Below, piece after piece: positions 1 to 8,605 of a DNA stretch of 38,009 bases; within the stretch, counting starts at the first letter, position 1, and each line of letters begins with the position of its first letter. The notes under the pieces are model-generated. The model saw only the letters and a program-made list of their open reading frames with translations. It had not been told where the DNA came from and did not search any database. Location of the stretch: assembly GCA_020635175.1 (NCBI GenBank), contig JACKAH010000011.1, positions 1 to 38,009 on the forward strand. Reading direction: 5' to 3'. This DNA comes from Deltaproteobacteria bacterium. GTDB lineage: Bacteria; Bdellovibrionota_C; UBA2361; J135. The position numbers were made by a program, and so were the translations under genes.

Positions 1-602
1 AGCTTAGCCATTCTACCAAGCATGCTTCGACCATACTCAACGCGCTCAACAAATGGGATTCTAGAATATCTATCTTCAAAAGATTCAAATACATTCTGAA
101 GATCGTCGCTGTAAACAAACTGGATTTGAAATGAAACAGGTAGAGGGTTCACATTTCCAAGCCCTTCTAACAATAAAGCATCAGGGCCGAGCTCCTTCTT
201 AAAAGACTCCAGAGCTTCTTCCTTTGATATGAGTTGCACACTTTGAACGCTCTTCTCTTTAGAGATCGCTGCTTGAAGCTCTTCAATTTGAAGTTCATTA
301 GCGCTATCTGAAAGATACACATTCATTGAGAGATCAGATTGACCGATCGTAATTGCGCTCTTAATGTTCTGAAAAAGAAAGATGATAAGCGCTAACAGGA
401 AAAACGAAACTGTGGTGGTGAGCACTGAAGCGATAAAGGTAAATGGTGATTGCACTACACTTCGAAAAACATGGTAGAAATGATAGCCTAGAATTCCTTT
501 TTCAGATCTTGGCGGCAGAGCTACAAGCTTTGCCCATACTAGCGATAAGGAATCACTAGCTTGAGGCTCAAGCCTCTGTTTTGCTACTTTTACAGGTTCC
601 AT
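1..602 (-). CDS. ftsX: cell division ABC transporter permease FtsX (5' part; 3' end lies beyond the window)
   Basis: FtsX is the membrane half of the FtsEX complex, which couples the divisome to septal peptidoglycan hydrolysis. About 200 N-terminal codons are visible. They show a cytoplasmic stretch, one strong hydrophobic segment at roughly residues 70-90 (short motif FIASVLTTTVSFFLLALIIF), then a soluble region matching the FtsX extracellular domain, including KEEALESFKKELG and NPLPVSFQ. The ATG overlaps the ftsE stop codon by one base (TAATG), so the two genes are translationally coupled. The C-terminal membrane segments are outside the window. The call rests on the order ftsE-ftsX and on the domain pattern. 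Confidence 0.92.
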   Translation of the reverse strand, partial: MEPVKVAKQRLEPQASDSLSLVWAKLVALPPRSEKGILGYHFYHVFRSVVQSPFTFIASVLTTTVSFFLLALIIFLFQNIKSAITIGQSDLSMNVYLSDSANELQIEELQAAISKEKSVQSVQLISKEEALESFKKELGPDALLLEGLGNVNPLPVSFQIQFVYSDDLQNVFESFEDRYSRIPFVERVEYGRSMLGRMAK

Positions 603-1282
603 TAGGCAACTCCTGCAGGTCCATCAAAATCACCAATGACCTTACCTCGATCCAACACAAGTGTCCTTAGATTCAAATCTTCAATTAAAGGTAAGTTATG
701 CGTAGCCACTATCACCGTAGTGCCGCATTTATGAGCTTCAAGCAACAAACCTAAGACTACGCGACTCATGGCAGGATCGAGGTTTCCAGTTGGCTCATCG
801 GCTAAAAGAAGTTTGGGTCGCGTAATTAGAGCGCGCGCAATAGCAACTCTCTGCTGCTCACCACCTGATAGTGTAAGTGGCATTGCATTAACTCTATCTC
901 CAAGACCAACAGCATCGAGTATCGAAGTCGCAAGCTCTTTACGCTTAGATGTATGAACCCCACGTATCTCTAGAGGGAAAGCAACATTATCAAGAACAGT
1001 TCGTCGAGTCAGGAGCTTATAATCTTGAAAAACGATTCCTATCTCACGTCTAAAGTAAGCTAACTTTTGGTTTGTAATTTTTGAGAGATTTCTACCGCCA
1101 ACAATCACCTCACCATCAGTAGACTTCTGGGCACCAAATAAGAGCTTCAAGAGCGTCGACTTACCTGCTCCACTAGCTCCTACTAAAAAGAGGAAATCCC
1201 CCTCTTTGACCCGAAGATCGACTTTATGAAGAGCTGTTTGACTAGGTGGATATGTCTTACGTACTCCTCTAAGATGAATCAT
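602..1282 (-). CDS. ftsE: cell division ATP-binding protein FtsE
   Basis: Cytoplasmic ATPase subunit of FtsEX. It has a complete ABC domain. Counting from a TTG five codons upstream (1297), Walker A (GASGAGKST) is at residues 40-48, the Q-loop glutamine at 91, the signature LSGGEQQR at 143-150, and Walker B (LLLADEPT) at 163-170. I prefer the ATG at 1282, which gives MIHLRG, the usual FtsE opening. A purine stretch, AAAAGGGAA, lies just before it, although the spacing is short. The upstream TTG has no ribosome binding site. The length of about 226 residues is normal for the family. It is the first gene of a minus-strand operon with ftsX and diverges from the lipoprotein-mla operon. Confidence 0.93.
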   Translation of the reverse strand: MIHLRGVRKTYPPSQTALHKVDLRVKEGDFLFLVGASGAGKSTLLKLLFGAQKSTDGEVIVGGRNLSKITNQKLAYFRREIGIVFQDYKLLTRRTVLDNVAFPLEIRGVHTSKRKELATSILDAVGLGDRVNAMPLTLSGGEQQRVAIARALITRPKLLLADEPTGNLDPAMSRVVLGLLLEAHKCGTTVIVATHNLPLIEDLNLRTLVLDRGKVIGDFDGPAGVA

Positions 1283-1290
1283 ATTCCCTT

Positions 1291-1317
1291 TTGCCAATGT
1301 TAAGAACTTGTTATACT
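1291..1317 (+). promoter_or_regulatory. candidate sigma-70 promoter of the lipoprotein-mla operon
   Basis: TTGCCA (1291-1296) and TATACT (1312-1317) lie 15 nt apart and point at the lipoprotein gene. The expected transcript start falls at the head of the hairpin at 1318-1348. The promoter overlaps the ftsE start region, so the two operons would be transcribed divergently from a compact interval. The 15-nt spacing is shorter than the optimal 17. Confidence 0.45.
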
Positions 1318-1348
1318 CCCCGCATATGAATTAGCACTAATTGCGGGG
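1318..1348 (+). promoter_or_regulatory. hairpin in the 5' leader of the lipoprotein-mla operon
   Basis: CCCCGC pairs with GCGGGG. After a 5-nt bulge on the left side, AATTA pairs with TAATT around a GCAC loop. It is not followed by a T run, so it is unlikely to be a terminator. Its position immediately after the -10 box suggests an mRNA 5'-end structure or an operator. Confidence 0.5.
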
Positions 1349-1365
1349 ACCTCGGGACATTATCA

Positions 1366-2010
1366 ATGCCCACCGGTAACTCCATTCATAAAAATTTGGA
1401 TGCCAGGTTGATGCACGCAAAGCCATTAAAAAGCAACTACTCTAAAGATAGAAATCGATTCTTAGAATTGGTGCTTAAGATCTGCGCCATCATCTTATCC
1501 GCCTGCATAATATCATGTTCTAGTTTAGGATCTACTACAAGTATTGAATTTCCTCGTAACAAAATTGAACAGTTAGAACCTAAAAATCTAAAAAAAATCA
1601 GCAAAGACCCAAGCATTTACTCCTTTACCCCAGACGAAGACACCAAACAGCCAGCCTATTTTACAGCTGTTAAAGACTGTTCTTTTACAGCTGAAAGCTC
1701 AAAGCTTACAACAACTAGGCAATTGTTTGTTGGTTTTGACCAGTTAAAACTTTTAAGACATCAGGAAGTCTTACAACAGAATATCTTACTTTCGATTGCA
1801 CAAGTTAAGCTTGATCAAACCTACTTTGGCGTTGCTACCTATTCTTTAAAAGAAGGAAGCTGTGTGACTGATTTTATTTTTTGGATGCAATGCCCCCCTG
1901 AAATTGTAGATCAGGAACATCTACCTAATTTGGAGAAGCACCTGCCTGCTTTTGAGCGAATCGTATCGCTAGGCATTGATTACTTAGAAGACAAATTACA
2001 ACGAGCTTAG
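1366..2010 (+). CDS. lipoprotein of unknown function, first gene of the mla operon
   Basis: I do not recognise the family. With the ATG used here, residues 32-50 form a hydrophobic segment ending in the lipobox I-I-S-C, with Cys51 as the likely lipidation site. About 30 residues precede the signal sequence, so a later start such as ATG 1411 (after CAGGTTG) may be the true one. Neither start has a convincing Shine-Dalgarno sequence. The mature part is about 160 residues, hydrophilic, with two or three scattered cysteines and no membrane segment. It ends 3 nt before mlaE, so co-transcription is very likely. By position it may be an envelope partner of the Mla lipid transporter; that role is inferred only from context. 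Confidence 0.75.
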   Translation: MPTGNSIHKNLDARLMHAKPLKSNYSKDRNRFLELVLKICAIILSACIISCSSLGSTTSIEFPRNKIEQLEPKNLKKISKDPSIYSFTPDEDTKQPAYFTAVKDCSFTAESSKLTTTRQLFVGFDQLKLLRHQEVLQQNILLSIAQVKLDQTYFGVATYSLKEGSCVTDFIFWMQCPPEIVDQEHLPNLEKHLPAFERIVSLGIDYLEDKLQRA

Positions 2011-2013
2011 TCC

Positions 2014-2761
2014 ATGTCTCTTTATGCTGCCGCACACTCTACTGGAAAATATGGTTACCTGATAAAGGAAGTAGCGAGAGATATCTGGAAGAAAGGTATT
2101 AATATCGAGGATGTGACGAAACAGATAGTCTACATCGGAAATCACTCTCTATTTATAGTTTTTATTACAAACATTTTCACTGGCATGGTCTTAGCTCTTC
2201 AAACTGCTCATGGACTGGAGCGCTTTGGAGCTAAGCTTTATGTAGGTAATATCGTATCGTTGGCTTTAGTTCGAGAACTTGCACCAGCGTTAACCGCTAT
2301 CATGTTATGTGGTAGAGTTGGCGCTGGTATCGCCGCTGAAATTGCATCTATGGTTGTTACTGAGCAAGTAGATGCTATTAAAGCGCTCGGAGCGAACCCA
2401 ATCAGAAAGCTTGTTTCGCCTCGAATCATTGCAGCGATTATCGTTTTACCCACTATGACTGTCTTTGCTGACTTCATTGGAGTCATTGGAGGTGGTCTCG
2501 TTGCAGTACTCGAACTTGGCATCTCAAGCCACATTTACTATCGCTCTGTCGAGAACTTCGTAATGATTCGAGACGTCGTTGAAGGGCTAATTAAAGCGAC
2601 CTGTTTTGTTTCCTTTTGTTCCTATGGCTTGTTACAAGGGTTTAAACGCCAGAGGAGGAACTGAGGGCGTCGGACTTGCGACGACCGAAGCTGTAGTTCT
2701 ACGGATCTATTGCACTTTTAGTTAGTGATTTTTTATTACTAAAGTTTTGATTCTGCTTTAA
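2014..2761 (+). pseudogene. mlaE: lipid transport permease MlaE, 3' end frameshifted
   Basis: MlaE is the inner-membrane permease of the Mla phospholipid transporter. The open frame runs 216 codons and contains the family hallmarks: RELAPALTAIMLCGRVGAGIAAEI, then the motif EQVDAIKALG, then NPIRKLVSPR. At about 2645, in a GGGTTTAAAC run, one extra base moves the conserved reading into the next frame. There the expected C-terminus appears (GGTEGVGLATTEAVV), followed after another shift by a final hydrophobic helix and a TAA at 2759-2761. Frame-corrected, it is a normal full-length MlaE. The shift is the first of a dense series (see findings) and is more likely a sequence error than real loss. 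Confidence 0.85.
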
Positions 2762-2763
2762 AG

Positions 2764-3502
2764 ATGAGAGATTTTTTACCAATAGAACTCAAGAATGTCT
2801 CTGATGCAATTTGGGAACAACACGGTTCACAGAGACATAACTTTGGCATAGCTCAGGCGAAGTCGTTACTCTAATTGGACCAAGTGAACTGGCAAACAGT
2901 TTTATTGAAGCTAATGATAGGACTTCTTTCCAACAAGCGGTACGGTCTCAGTATTTGGAATAGATATGAATGCTGATGAGGAACAGCTTATTAGAGATTG
3001 TAGCTCAATATCGGCATGCTGTTTCAAGGTGCAGCTCTTTTGATTCTTTTTAACTGTTCACGAAAACATTGCATATCCACTACGAGCAGCTAAAAGATTT
3101 AGGCGAAGCTGAGATTAAAGATATCGTTAAACACAACCTAGAGCTAATTAACTGCCCAACATTGGGGAAAAGTATCCACCCGAGATCCCTGTGGTCAAAA
3201 AGCGTGTGGGCTAGCTCGAGTTCTCTAGCAATTTCAATTGAAAGTGGTTCTTTTGATGAACCAACTACTGGTCTCGATCCAACTTCAGTTCGAATGATTG
3301 ATGAGGAAATTCTTGTTAAGAGATGAGTTCGGCATCACCTCAGTTGTTGTTACTCATGATATCGAAAGTGCAAAGCGTATCTCTGATAGATGGATACTTC
3401 TAAACAACGGTCAGTCTGCGGATGGTCCCAGCAGAGGTGCAAATAACAAAGAAGTTCATTCGTTTATTTCGGGACAGTGAGAATGAAAAGAGTAGAAGCT
3501 AA
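2764..3502 (+). pseudogene. mlaF: lipid transport ATPase MlaF, multiply frameshifted
   Basis: The ATP-binding subunit of the Mla transporter can be read only by switching frames many times. The pieces in order are: IELKNVSDA; FGNNTVHRDIT; VVTLIGPS followed by a TGK fragment (Walker A); VLLKLMIGLL; SGTVSVFGID; GMLFQGAALFDS (Q-loop); TVHENIAYPLRAAKR; GGQKKRVGLARVLA (ABC signature); FDEPTTGLDP (Walker B); and THDIESAKRISDRW. Several breaks look like the loss of one base from a homopolymer, for example GG for GGG before the Walker A. The start ATG is 3 nt after the corrected mlaE stop, and the corrected end overlaps the mlaD start by about 20 nt, as in an intact operon. Confidence 0.85.
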
Positions 3503-4546
3503 TGTAGTCAGAGCCGGTGTCTTTATCATGTCAGGTATCATATTCTTTGCACTAGGAGTTACGATCGTTATGTGATAGAGGCCCATTTACTAGAGAAGAG
3601 GGTTATTTTGCCTCCTTTAAAATGTAAGTGGATTCTTCTGAAGGTGCACCGTCGCGTCTTGGTGTATTATCGTTGGACGCGTAGCAGACATCGGCTACGG
3701 GGAAGATTCAAACAACACACAGGTCCAAGTAGTACTTGATTAATCTGACTTTACTGAACGAGTCCGTGAAGATTCGGTCGTATCAATCGAAACATGGACT
3801 TTTAGGCGATAAGTTTATCGCTGTCAGCGCAGGAAATCCGACACTTCCTGCAGCAGTCCCAGGCTCGATCTAAAAAGTCGAGAGCCCGCTGATTGGCTAA
3901 CGTTTTAAGTAAGACATAGACAATTATCGACAATGCTTCTAACATCTCCTCATCCCTTTCAGATGCTCTAGTAAAACTTGATGATAAACTTTTGAAAACA
4001 TATCAGCTGATGCGCGCGGCTTTGCAACTTTGGCAAAAGCTGTCGATGATGGAGATGGTTTATTTCACAGATTAATGTACTAAAAACAGACGCTGATAGA
4101 ATTTTAGGCAGCGTAACAGACACTGTAAAGTCGCTTGAAGAAGTAGCAAATGAGATCAAACATGCAAAAGGCTTTCTACACTCATTATTCACGAAGAAAC
4201 AAGTCAGGTCTTTTACAAATTTATCGAAAACAGCTGTGCTACTAGCCGAAACAGCTGATCTGGTCTCTGACATCTTAAAAGAAGTACAGACAGGAAAAGG
4301 ACTAGCTCATCAGCTAGTTTATGACGAAAGCGTAGATCTTTCGGCAAGATAAATGAAGTTATGTCTAACCTTGATCAAGCTTCAGCAATTGCTGCGTTGC
4401 TCAGCACTTGCAAATGGTGATGGCACAATTGAGCACTACTCGTTGATTCACAGCTTTAAGGATAATTTAGTTGAGGTCACTGATGGTGCGTTTAAGCTTT
4501 CTTTGAGGCAAGCAATTAGAAGCTCAATGAAAGACAAGCTAAATAA
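3483..4546 (+). pseudogene. mlaD: Mla substrate-binding protein MlaD (MCE domain), multiply frameshifted
   Basis: MlaD is anchored in the inner membrane and binds phospholipid through an MCE domain. The first 30 codons are intact: MKRVEANVVRAGVF and a membrane anchor. Frame switching then recovers REEGYFASFKNVSG, FSEGAPVRLGG, IIVGRVADIGYGE, VQVVLD, SVVSIET, LLGDKFIAVSAGNP, and a long helical C-terminal part (DADRILGSVTDTVKSLEEVA, LAETADLVSDILKEVQ, ANGDGTI). This order matches MlaD/MCE proteins. The end is uncertain; stops at 4540-4546 are possible, just before the opposing aroC stop. No mlaC or mlaB follows. Confidence 0.8.
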
Positions 4547-4552
4547 CTGTCT

Positions 4553-5638
4553 TTATGCTGGCGTTATAGCCTTATACCTTAAGTAGTGGTCCATTATAAC
4601 TAATGCTGCCATTGCATTCACTATCGGGACAGCCCTGGCAAGACACATGGATCGTGACGTCCTGAAGCTTCAAGTTTTGTTTCTGACCAGCGCTTGTAAC
4701 TGTTGATTGAGATTAGAGATTGTAGAAACTGGTTTAAACGCTACCCCCAAAGTAAATCTGCTCACCGTTAGAGATCCCACCTTGAATTCCACCGGAATTA
4801 TTAGTCCTAGTTCTTATCCTGTCTTGCTCCATGTAAAATTCATCATTGTGCTGGCTTCCAAGTAGCTTTGTTCCTTCAAACCAGAGCCTATCTCAAAGCT
4901 CTTTAACTGAGCCGATGCTTAGCATCGCTTTTGCCAAGTCTGCTCTAGCTTATCAAACACAGGTTCGCTTAGACCGACAGGGACATTCTTAATCAGGCCT
5001 AGCACTTACTCCACCAACTGGAATTCACCCTGTTGCTTTAATTCCAGGATAAGATCTTCCATCTGAGCCGATGCTTTCGGATCCGCGCAACGAACGGGAC
5101 TTGCTTCAATTTGGCTTCTGGTTAAAACATCATAATTAATCTCAGCAGAGATCTCTCCTACCCTTTCCACGGAACTTAAGAATTCAATGCCAGCAATTTT
5201 AGCAAGAAAAGCTTGGGCTATCGCTCCAGCCGCCACTCTTCCTATTGATTCTCGAACGGAAGACCTACCTCCACCTCGATGATCTCTATGACCATACTTT
5301 GCCTGATATGTGTAATCCGCATGAGATGGACGATAAGTATCTTTAAGCAGATCATAATCCTCGGACTTTGCATCAGCGTTTTTAACCAGCAGCGCAAGTG
5401 GAGAGCCTGTTGTCATGCCCTGATATATACCGGATAAAACTTCTACCTGATCAGCCTCAACTCTGTCAGTCGTCAATTGACTTTGACCTGGTCTACGTCT
5501 GGAAAGTTCGGCTTGAATCTGCTCAGGAGCAATCTCTATCCCTGGCGGGCAACCATCAATTACAACACCAATTGCAGCACCGTGCGATTCTCCGAAAGTT
5601 GTAATCTTAAAAATTTGACCAAATGAATTTCCTGGCAC
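4553..5638 (-). pseudogene. aroC: chorismate synthase AroC, C-terminal third frameshifted
   Basis: AroC makes chorismate from EPSP using reduced FMN, the last shikimate step. The open frame gives 210 residues with the N-terminal signatures TFGESHGAAIGVVIDG, RRRPGQS, YGHRDHRGGGRSS and RESIGRVAAGA. It stops where three extra bases lie within about 30 nt. Beyond, in alternating frames, the rest is readable: LIKNVPVGLSEPVFDKLE, SQHNDEFYMEQDRIRTR, NNSGGIQGGISNGEQIYF, VAFKPVSTIS, KLEASGRHDPCVLP, RAVPIVNAMAALVIMDHY. A proper stop lies at 4553-4555. The corrected length of about 360 is normal. The GTG start overlaps the aroE stop by one base (TAGTG). Confidence 0.88.
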
Positions 5639-6465
5639 TAGCTTCGTACTCCTAATTTTTCTAACAATGCCTGGCGCATAACTTCAATAGGCGCATCATG
5701 TCCAGTATAAATTTGAAACTGCTCAACACCCTGATAAAGCAACATTTCATAACCATATACTATCTCAGCTCCGCTTAGCTTAGCATTTCGCAACAAAGAA
5801 GTCTCAGCAGGACTGTAGACTATATCAACGACCAACTGCTTGGAGTGAAGCCAATCAGGGCTGATTAGATTTTGATCAGTGCTTAATCCTAAAGCACTAG
5901 CATTTATAATCAGATCAAAGTCATATAGTGAACTTAGCTGACCGAAGGTGCCATACTCAAACTCGAATTCAAGGGCTAGTTCTTGTGCTCTTACATCTGT
6001 TCGGTTAAAGATTTTTACCGTCAGATCATGTTTTGCAAGGGCATAACAGATAGCCCTAGCGGCCCCTCCTGCACCGAGCAGTGCCACGTGTTTACCATTA
6101 AGATCTACTTTTTGTTTTAGTGCTCTAGCAAACCCTACCCAGTCGGTATTAAAACCGTGCAAGGTGTCATCTCTGAAGAATATCGTATTAACTGCCCCTA
6201 TCTTTGCTGCATCATCACTTAAGAAATCCATAAACTGCATTACTGACTGTTTATGAGGAATAGTAACTGAAACACCTCGATACTCACCAGTTTTAAGTAA
6301 CTGAATAAAATTCGGTAAGTCAGTTGGTGTAACTAATCTTGCGTCAAAGCAGTACTGACTATCTATCCCAAGCTCTCTGTATGCAGCATTGTGCATCGCT
6401 GGAGAGAGACTATGTGAAATCGGATCTCCGATTACTATATTCTTAATCACCTTTAACTCTATCAC
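5638..6465 (-). CDS. aroE: shikimate dehydrogenase (NADP+)
   Basis: Reduces 3-dehydroshikimate to shikimate. Residues seen: GDPISHSLSPAMHN at 13-26 (substrate-binding serines), TIPHK with catalytic Lys72, NTDWVG with Asp108, and GAGGAAR at 131-137 for NADP binding. The end GYEMLLYQG is typical. The length of 275 is standard. The gene overlaps the end of aroK by about 23 nt with the GTG used here. A second GTG at 6450 (VIKN) would reduce the overlap to 8 nt, and neither start has a clear ribosome binding site. It is third in the operon aroA-aroK-aroE-aroC. Confidence 0.95.
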   Translation of the reverse strand: MIELKVIKNIVIGDPISHSLSPAMHNAAYRELGIDSQYCFDARLVTPTDLPNFIQLLKTGEYRGVSVTIPHKQSVMQFMDFLSDDAAKIGAVNTIFFRDDTLHGFNTDWVGFARALKQKVDLNGKHVALLGAGGAARAICYALAKHDLTVKIFNRTDVRAQELALEFEFEYGTFGQLSSLYDFDLIINASALGLSTDQNLISPDWLHSKQLVVDIVYSPAETSLLRNAKLSGAEIVYGYEMLLYQGVEQFQIYTGHDAPIEVMRQALLEKLGVRS

Positions 6466-6946
6466 TTATAACTGCAGCTACTTCTGAGATCCTTAAAGAA
6501 TCAACTTGTATTTCGAAAGAAGCTAGATTTTTGTAAATCGGTTGACGTTCCATAAAGAGCTCCTTCGCCTTTTCCTTATCTCGCCATAGCGGACGCGTGG
6601 TATCATCGGTTAATCGCTCTGAGATCGTATCAAATCCTGCATTTAACCAAATAATCTTTGACTTACTGCCTTGTAGCAAGTCTAGGTTCTTTGGATCAGA
6701 AACAACTCCTCCACCACAAGCTATCACAAGCGAGTTTTCCTTCAGAATCTCAGCTAAGACCTCAGTCTCTGCCTGCCTGAAACCCTCTTCTCCTACAAGA
6801 TCAAAGACCTCAGCCACGCTTTGCAGTTCAAGACTATTTACAATCTCTTGATCACAATCAATGAATGGTAATTTAAGATCTCGTGCCAGCTCTTTACCAA
6901 CACTGGTCTTACCAGCTCCCATGAAGCCTATTAAGATAATTTTCAT
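6443..6946 (-). CDS. aroK: shikimate kinase
   Basis: Phosphorylates shikimate with ATP. Walker A GFMGAGKTS is at residues 7-15, the DxD pair Asp30/Asp32 binds Mg and substrate, Arg57 lies in EEGFRQAE, CGGGVV is at 77-82, and the LID arginine lies in TTRPLWRD (Arg118). The length of 167 is typical. Its ATG shares ATGA with the aroA stop codon, a 4-nt coupling overlap. All key residues are present. Confidence 0.96.
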   Translation of the reverse strand: MKIILIGFMGAGKTSVGKELARDLKLPFIDCDQEIVNSLELQSVAEVFDLVGEEGFRQAETEVLAEILKENSLVIACGGGVVSDPKNLDLLQGSKSKIIWLNAGFDTISERLTDDTTRPLWRDKEKAKELFMERQPIYKNLASFEIQVDSLRISEVAAVISDRVKGD

Positions 6947-8190
6947 TTTATTCCTAACCCTTCCATTACCTCCCAGAATTTTGGGAATGATTTATCCACA
7001 ACATGTTTCGATTCAATCTGCATACCTGGCACTCTAGGCAAAGCTGTAGCAAATGCCATCGCTATTCGATGATCAGCTTTTGGATCAATCTTAGCCTCTC
7101 GATGGACTCCACCAGTAATTGTAATAGAATCTTTACCTGTTTTCACCTCTATCCCAAGCGACTCAAATCCGGCTTGCAAAGCAGCAATTCTGTCTGACTC
7201 CTTATCTCTCAGTGTGCTAAGTCCTGTTAAATGTGAAGTTCCATTAGCAAAAGAGGCTAATACAGCTAAACTAGGTGCAGAATCAGGCATGTCTGTCATA
7301 TCAATATCAATTGCACGCAAACTATGAGGTCCTAAAACCGATACCCCATCTGTATTTTGCTCAACATGACAGCCCATACGTTTTAATGCTGCAAGAAATC
7401 CTATATCGGCCTGAAGAGATGAAAGTTTTAAGCCTCTTACAGTTAACTCTTTCTGGGTTAATGCAGCGACAGAAAATATGTATGTGGCTGAAGAGGCATC
7501 ACTTTCTACAACGAATTCAGAAGCTCGGTATTTTGCCTTTGGTACAACTAGACGCTCCTGCTGAAAATCTACTTCAACACCAAATGAATTCATAACCTGC
7601 ATGGTCATCTCTAGGTATGGAAGAGACACAATCTCTCCCATCAGCGTCATCTGTAAACCGTCAGAAAAATATGGGGCAGAAAGAAGTAAGCCTGAAGCAA
7701 ACTGGCTACTAACTCCTGCATCGATAGATATATTATTGCCGGATCTAAGCTCAGTTCCCTTTACCTCTAGTGGAATTGCATCTTCCTGCTCCAGGCATCT
7801 AATCTCTGCTCCTAACTTTCTCAAAGCAGTTACAAGCGGCTCTATAGGTCTTTGCTTCATCCTTTCAGATCCATTCAATTCAGCCTCAACTCCAGAGGCA
7901 ATAGAGCAAAGAGGCAATAAAAAGCGAAGTGCAGTGCCTGCAAGTCCAATATTAATCTTCGCTTGTAATGGATTGAAATTACCACCTAGCCCAAAAATTT
8001 CTAAGCAGGAGCTACCAACCTCTATCTCTACCCCTAGTTTTCTTAAGGCCGAAATTAAAAGCAGTGTGTCGTGGCTATCAGATGGATTTATGATTTTACT
8101 CCTGCCATTAGCCAAAGCAGAAGCTATCAGAGCTCTATTTGTGTAGCTCTTGGAACCTGGGACATTAACAATTGTTGATAAAATAGACAT
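6943..8190 (-). CDS. aroA: 3-phosphoshikimate 1-carboxyvinyltransferase (EPSP synthase)
   Basis: Joins phosphoenolpyruvate to shikimate 3-phosphate. Seen: PGSKSYTNRAL at 11-21 (Lys14, Ser15, Arg19), GLAGTALRF at 82-90, SSQFASGLLLSAPYF, DMPDSAPSLAVLA with the catalytic aspartate, LRDKESDRI, DHRIAMAFA, and the terminal KSFPKFW lysine. The GLAGT variant replaces the NAGT seen in E. coli; I recall the same form in other bacteria, so it is not damage. First gene of the operon. No strong ribosome binding site precedes its ATG. The promoter should lie in the short divergent gap to the dehydratase gene. Confidence 0.96.
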   Translation of the reverse strand: MSILSTIVNVPGSKSYTNRALIASALANGRSKIINPSDSHDTLLLISALRKLGVEIEVGSSCLEIFGLGGNFNPLQAKINIGLAGTALRFLLPLCSIASGVEAELNGSERMKQRPIEPLVTALRKLGAEIRCLEQEDAIPLEVKGTELRSGNNISIDAGVSSQFASGLLLSAPYFSDGLQMTLMGEIVSLPYLEMTMQVMNSFGVEVDFQQERLVVPKAKYRASEFVVESDASSATYIFSVAALTQKELTVRGLKLSSLQADIGFLAALKRMGCHVEQNTDGVSVLGPHSLRAIDIDMTDMPDSAPSLAVLASFANGTSHLTGLSTLRDKESDRIAALQAGFESLGIEVKTGKDSITITGGVHREAKIDPKADHRIAMAFATALPRVPGMQIESKHVVDKSFPKFWEVMEGLGIK

Positions 8191-8276
8191 CTATCTGATC
8201 TAAAGGTATTTTTTCTCTATCAGTGCTTGTTGTATCATATTAATGTATTCAAAATAAATCTCACATTGGAGGTCAA

Positions 8277-8603
8277 ATGACAGAGCTTTGCGATCTTTCT
8301 TGCGTTCCCTGCAAAGGGGGAGTTCCTGCCCTTACTCCCGAACAAACAGCCCCACTCCTAGAGAAACTTAGTGGTTGGGAGATTGAAGATAACCATCATT
8401 TAATCAAGAACTTTAAGTTCCCTAATTTTGTGACAGCCCTTGAATTTGTAAATAAAGTTGGTGAAATAGCTGAGCAACAGGGTCATCACCCAGATATCGC
8501 TTTTACCTGGGGCAAAGTGCAGATTAAGATCTTCACTCACAAAATCGATGGCCTAGTTGAAAGTGATTTTGTCCTGGCCGCAAAAATAGATAAGGTAAAA
8601 TAA
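8277..8603 (+). CDS. phhB: pterin-4a-carbinolamine dehydratase
   Basis: Dehydrates 4a-hydroxy-tetrahydropterin so that it can be recycled. The family is clear: LSGWEIEDNHHLIKNFKF, FVTALEFVNKVGEIAE, and the active-site pattern EQQGHHPDIAFTWGKVQI with paired histidines and Pro-Asp, then a distal His and Asp. The length of 108 is normal. GGAGGT stands 4 nt before the ATG. The N-terminus carries three cysteines (CDLSCVPC), a feature I recall from many bacterial homologues. No aromatic amino acid hydroxylase is in the window, so its partner is unknown; its place beside the shikimate operon may be chance. Confidence 0.92.
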   Translation: MTELCDLSCVPCKGGVPALTPEQTAPLLEKLSGWEIEDNHHLIKNFKFPNFVTALEFVNKVGEIAEQQGHHPDIAFTWGKVQIKIFTHKIDGLVESDFVLAAKIDKVK

Positions 8604-8605
8604 AC

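Noticed and set aside
2640..2661. Programmed frameshift in mlaE at the TTTAAAC heptamer
   Set aside because: The sequence looks like a -1 slippery site, but the reading frame is TTT-AAA rather than T-TTA-AAC, and the conserved continuation needs a +1 change. Dozens of other breaks follow within 2.4 kb, which no recoding mechanism explains.
6943..8190. Loss of the NAGT motif asparagine in EPSP synthase (GLAGT)
   Set aside because: GLAGT is a form I recall from other bacterial EPSP synthases, and all other catalytic residues are in place.
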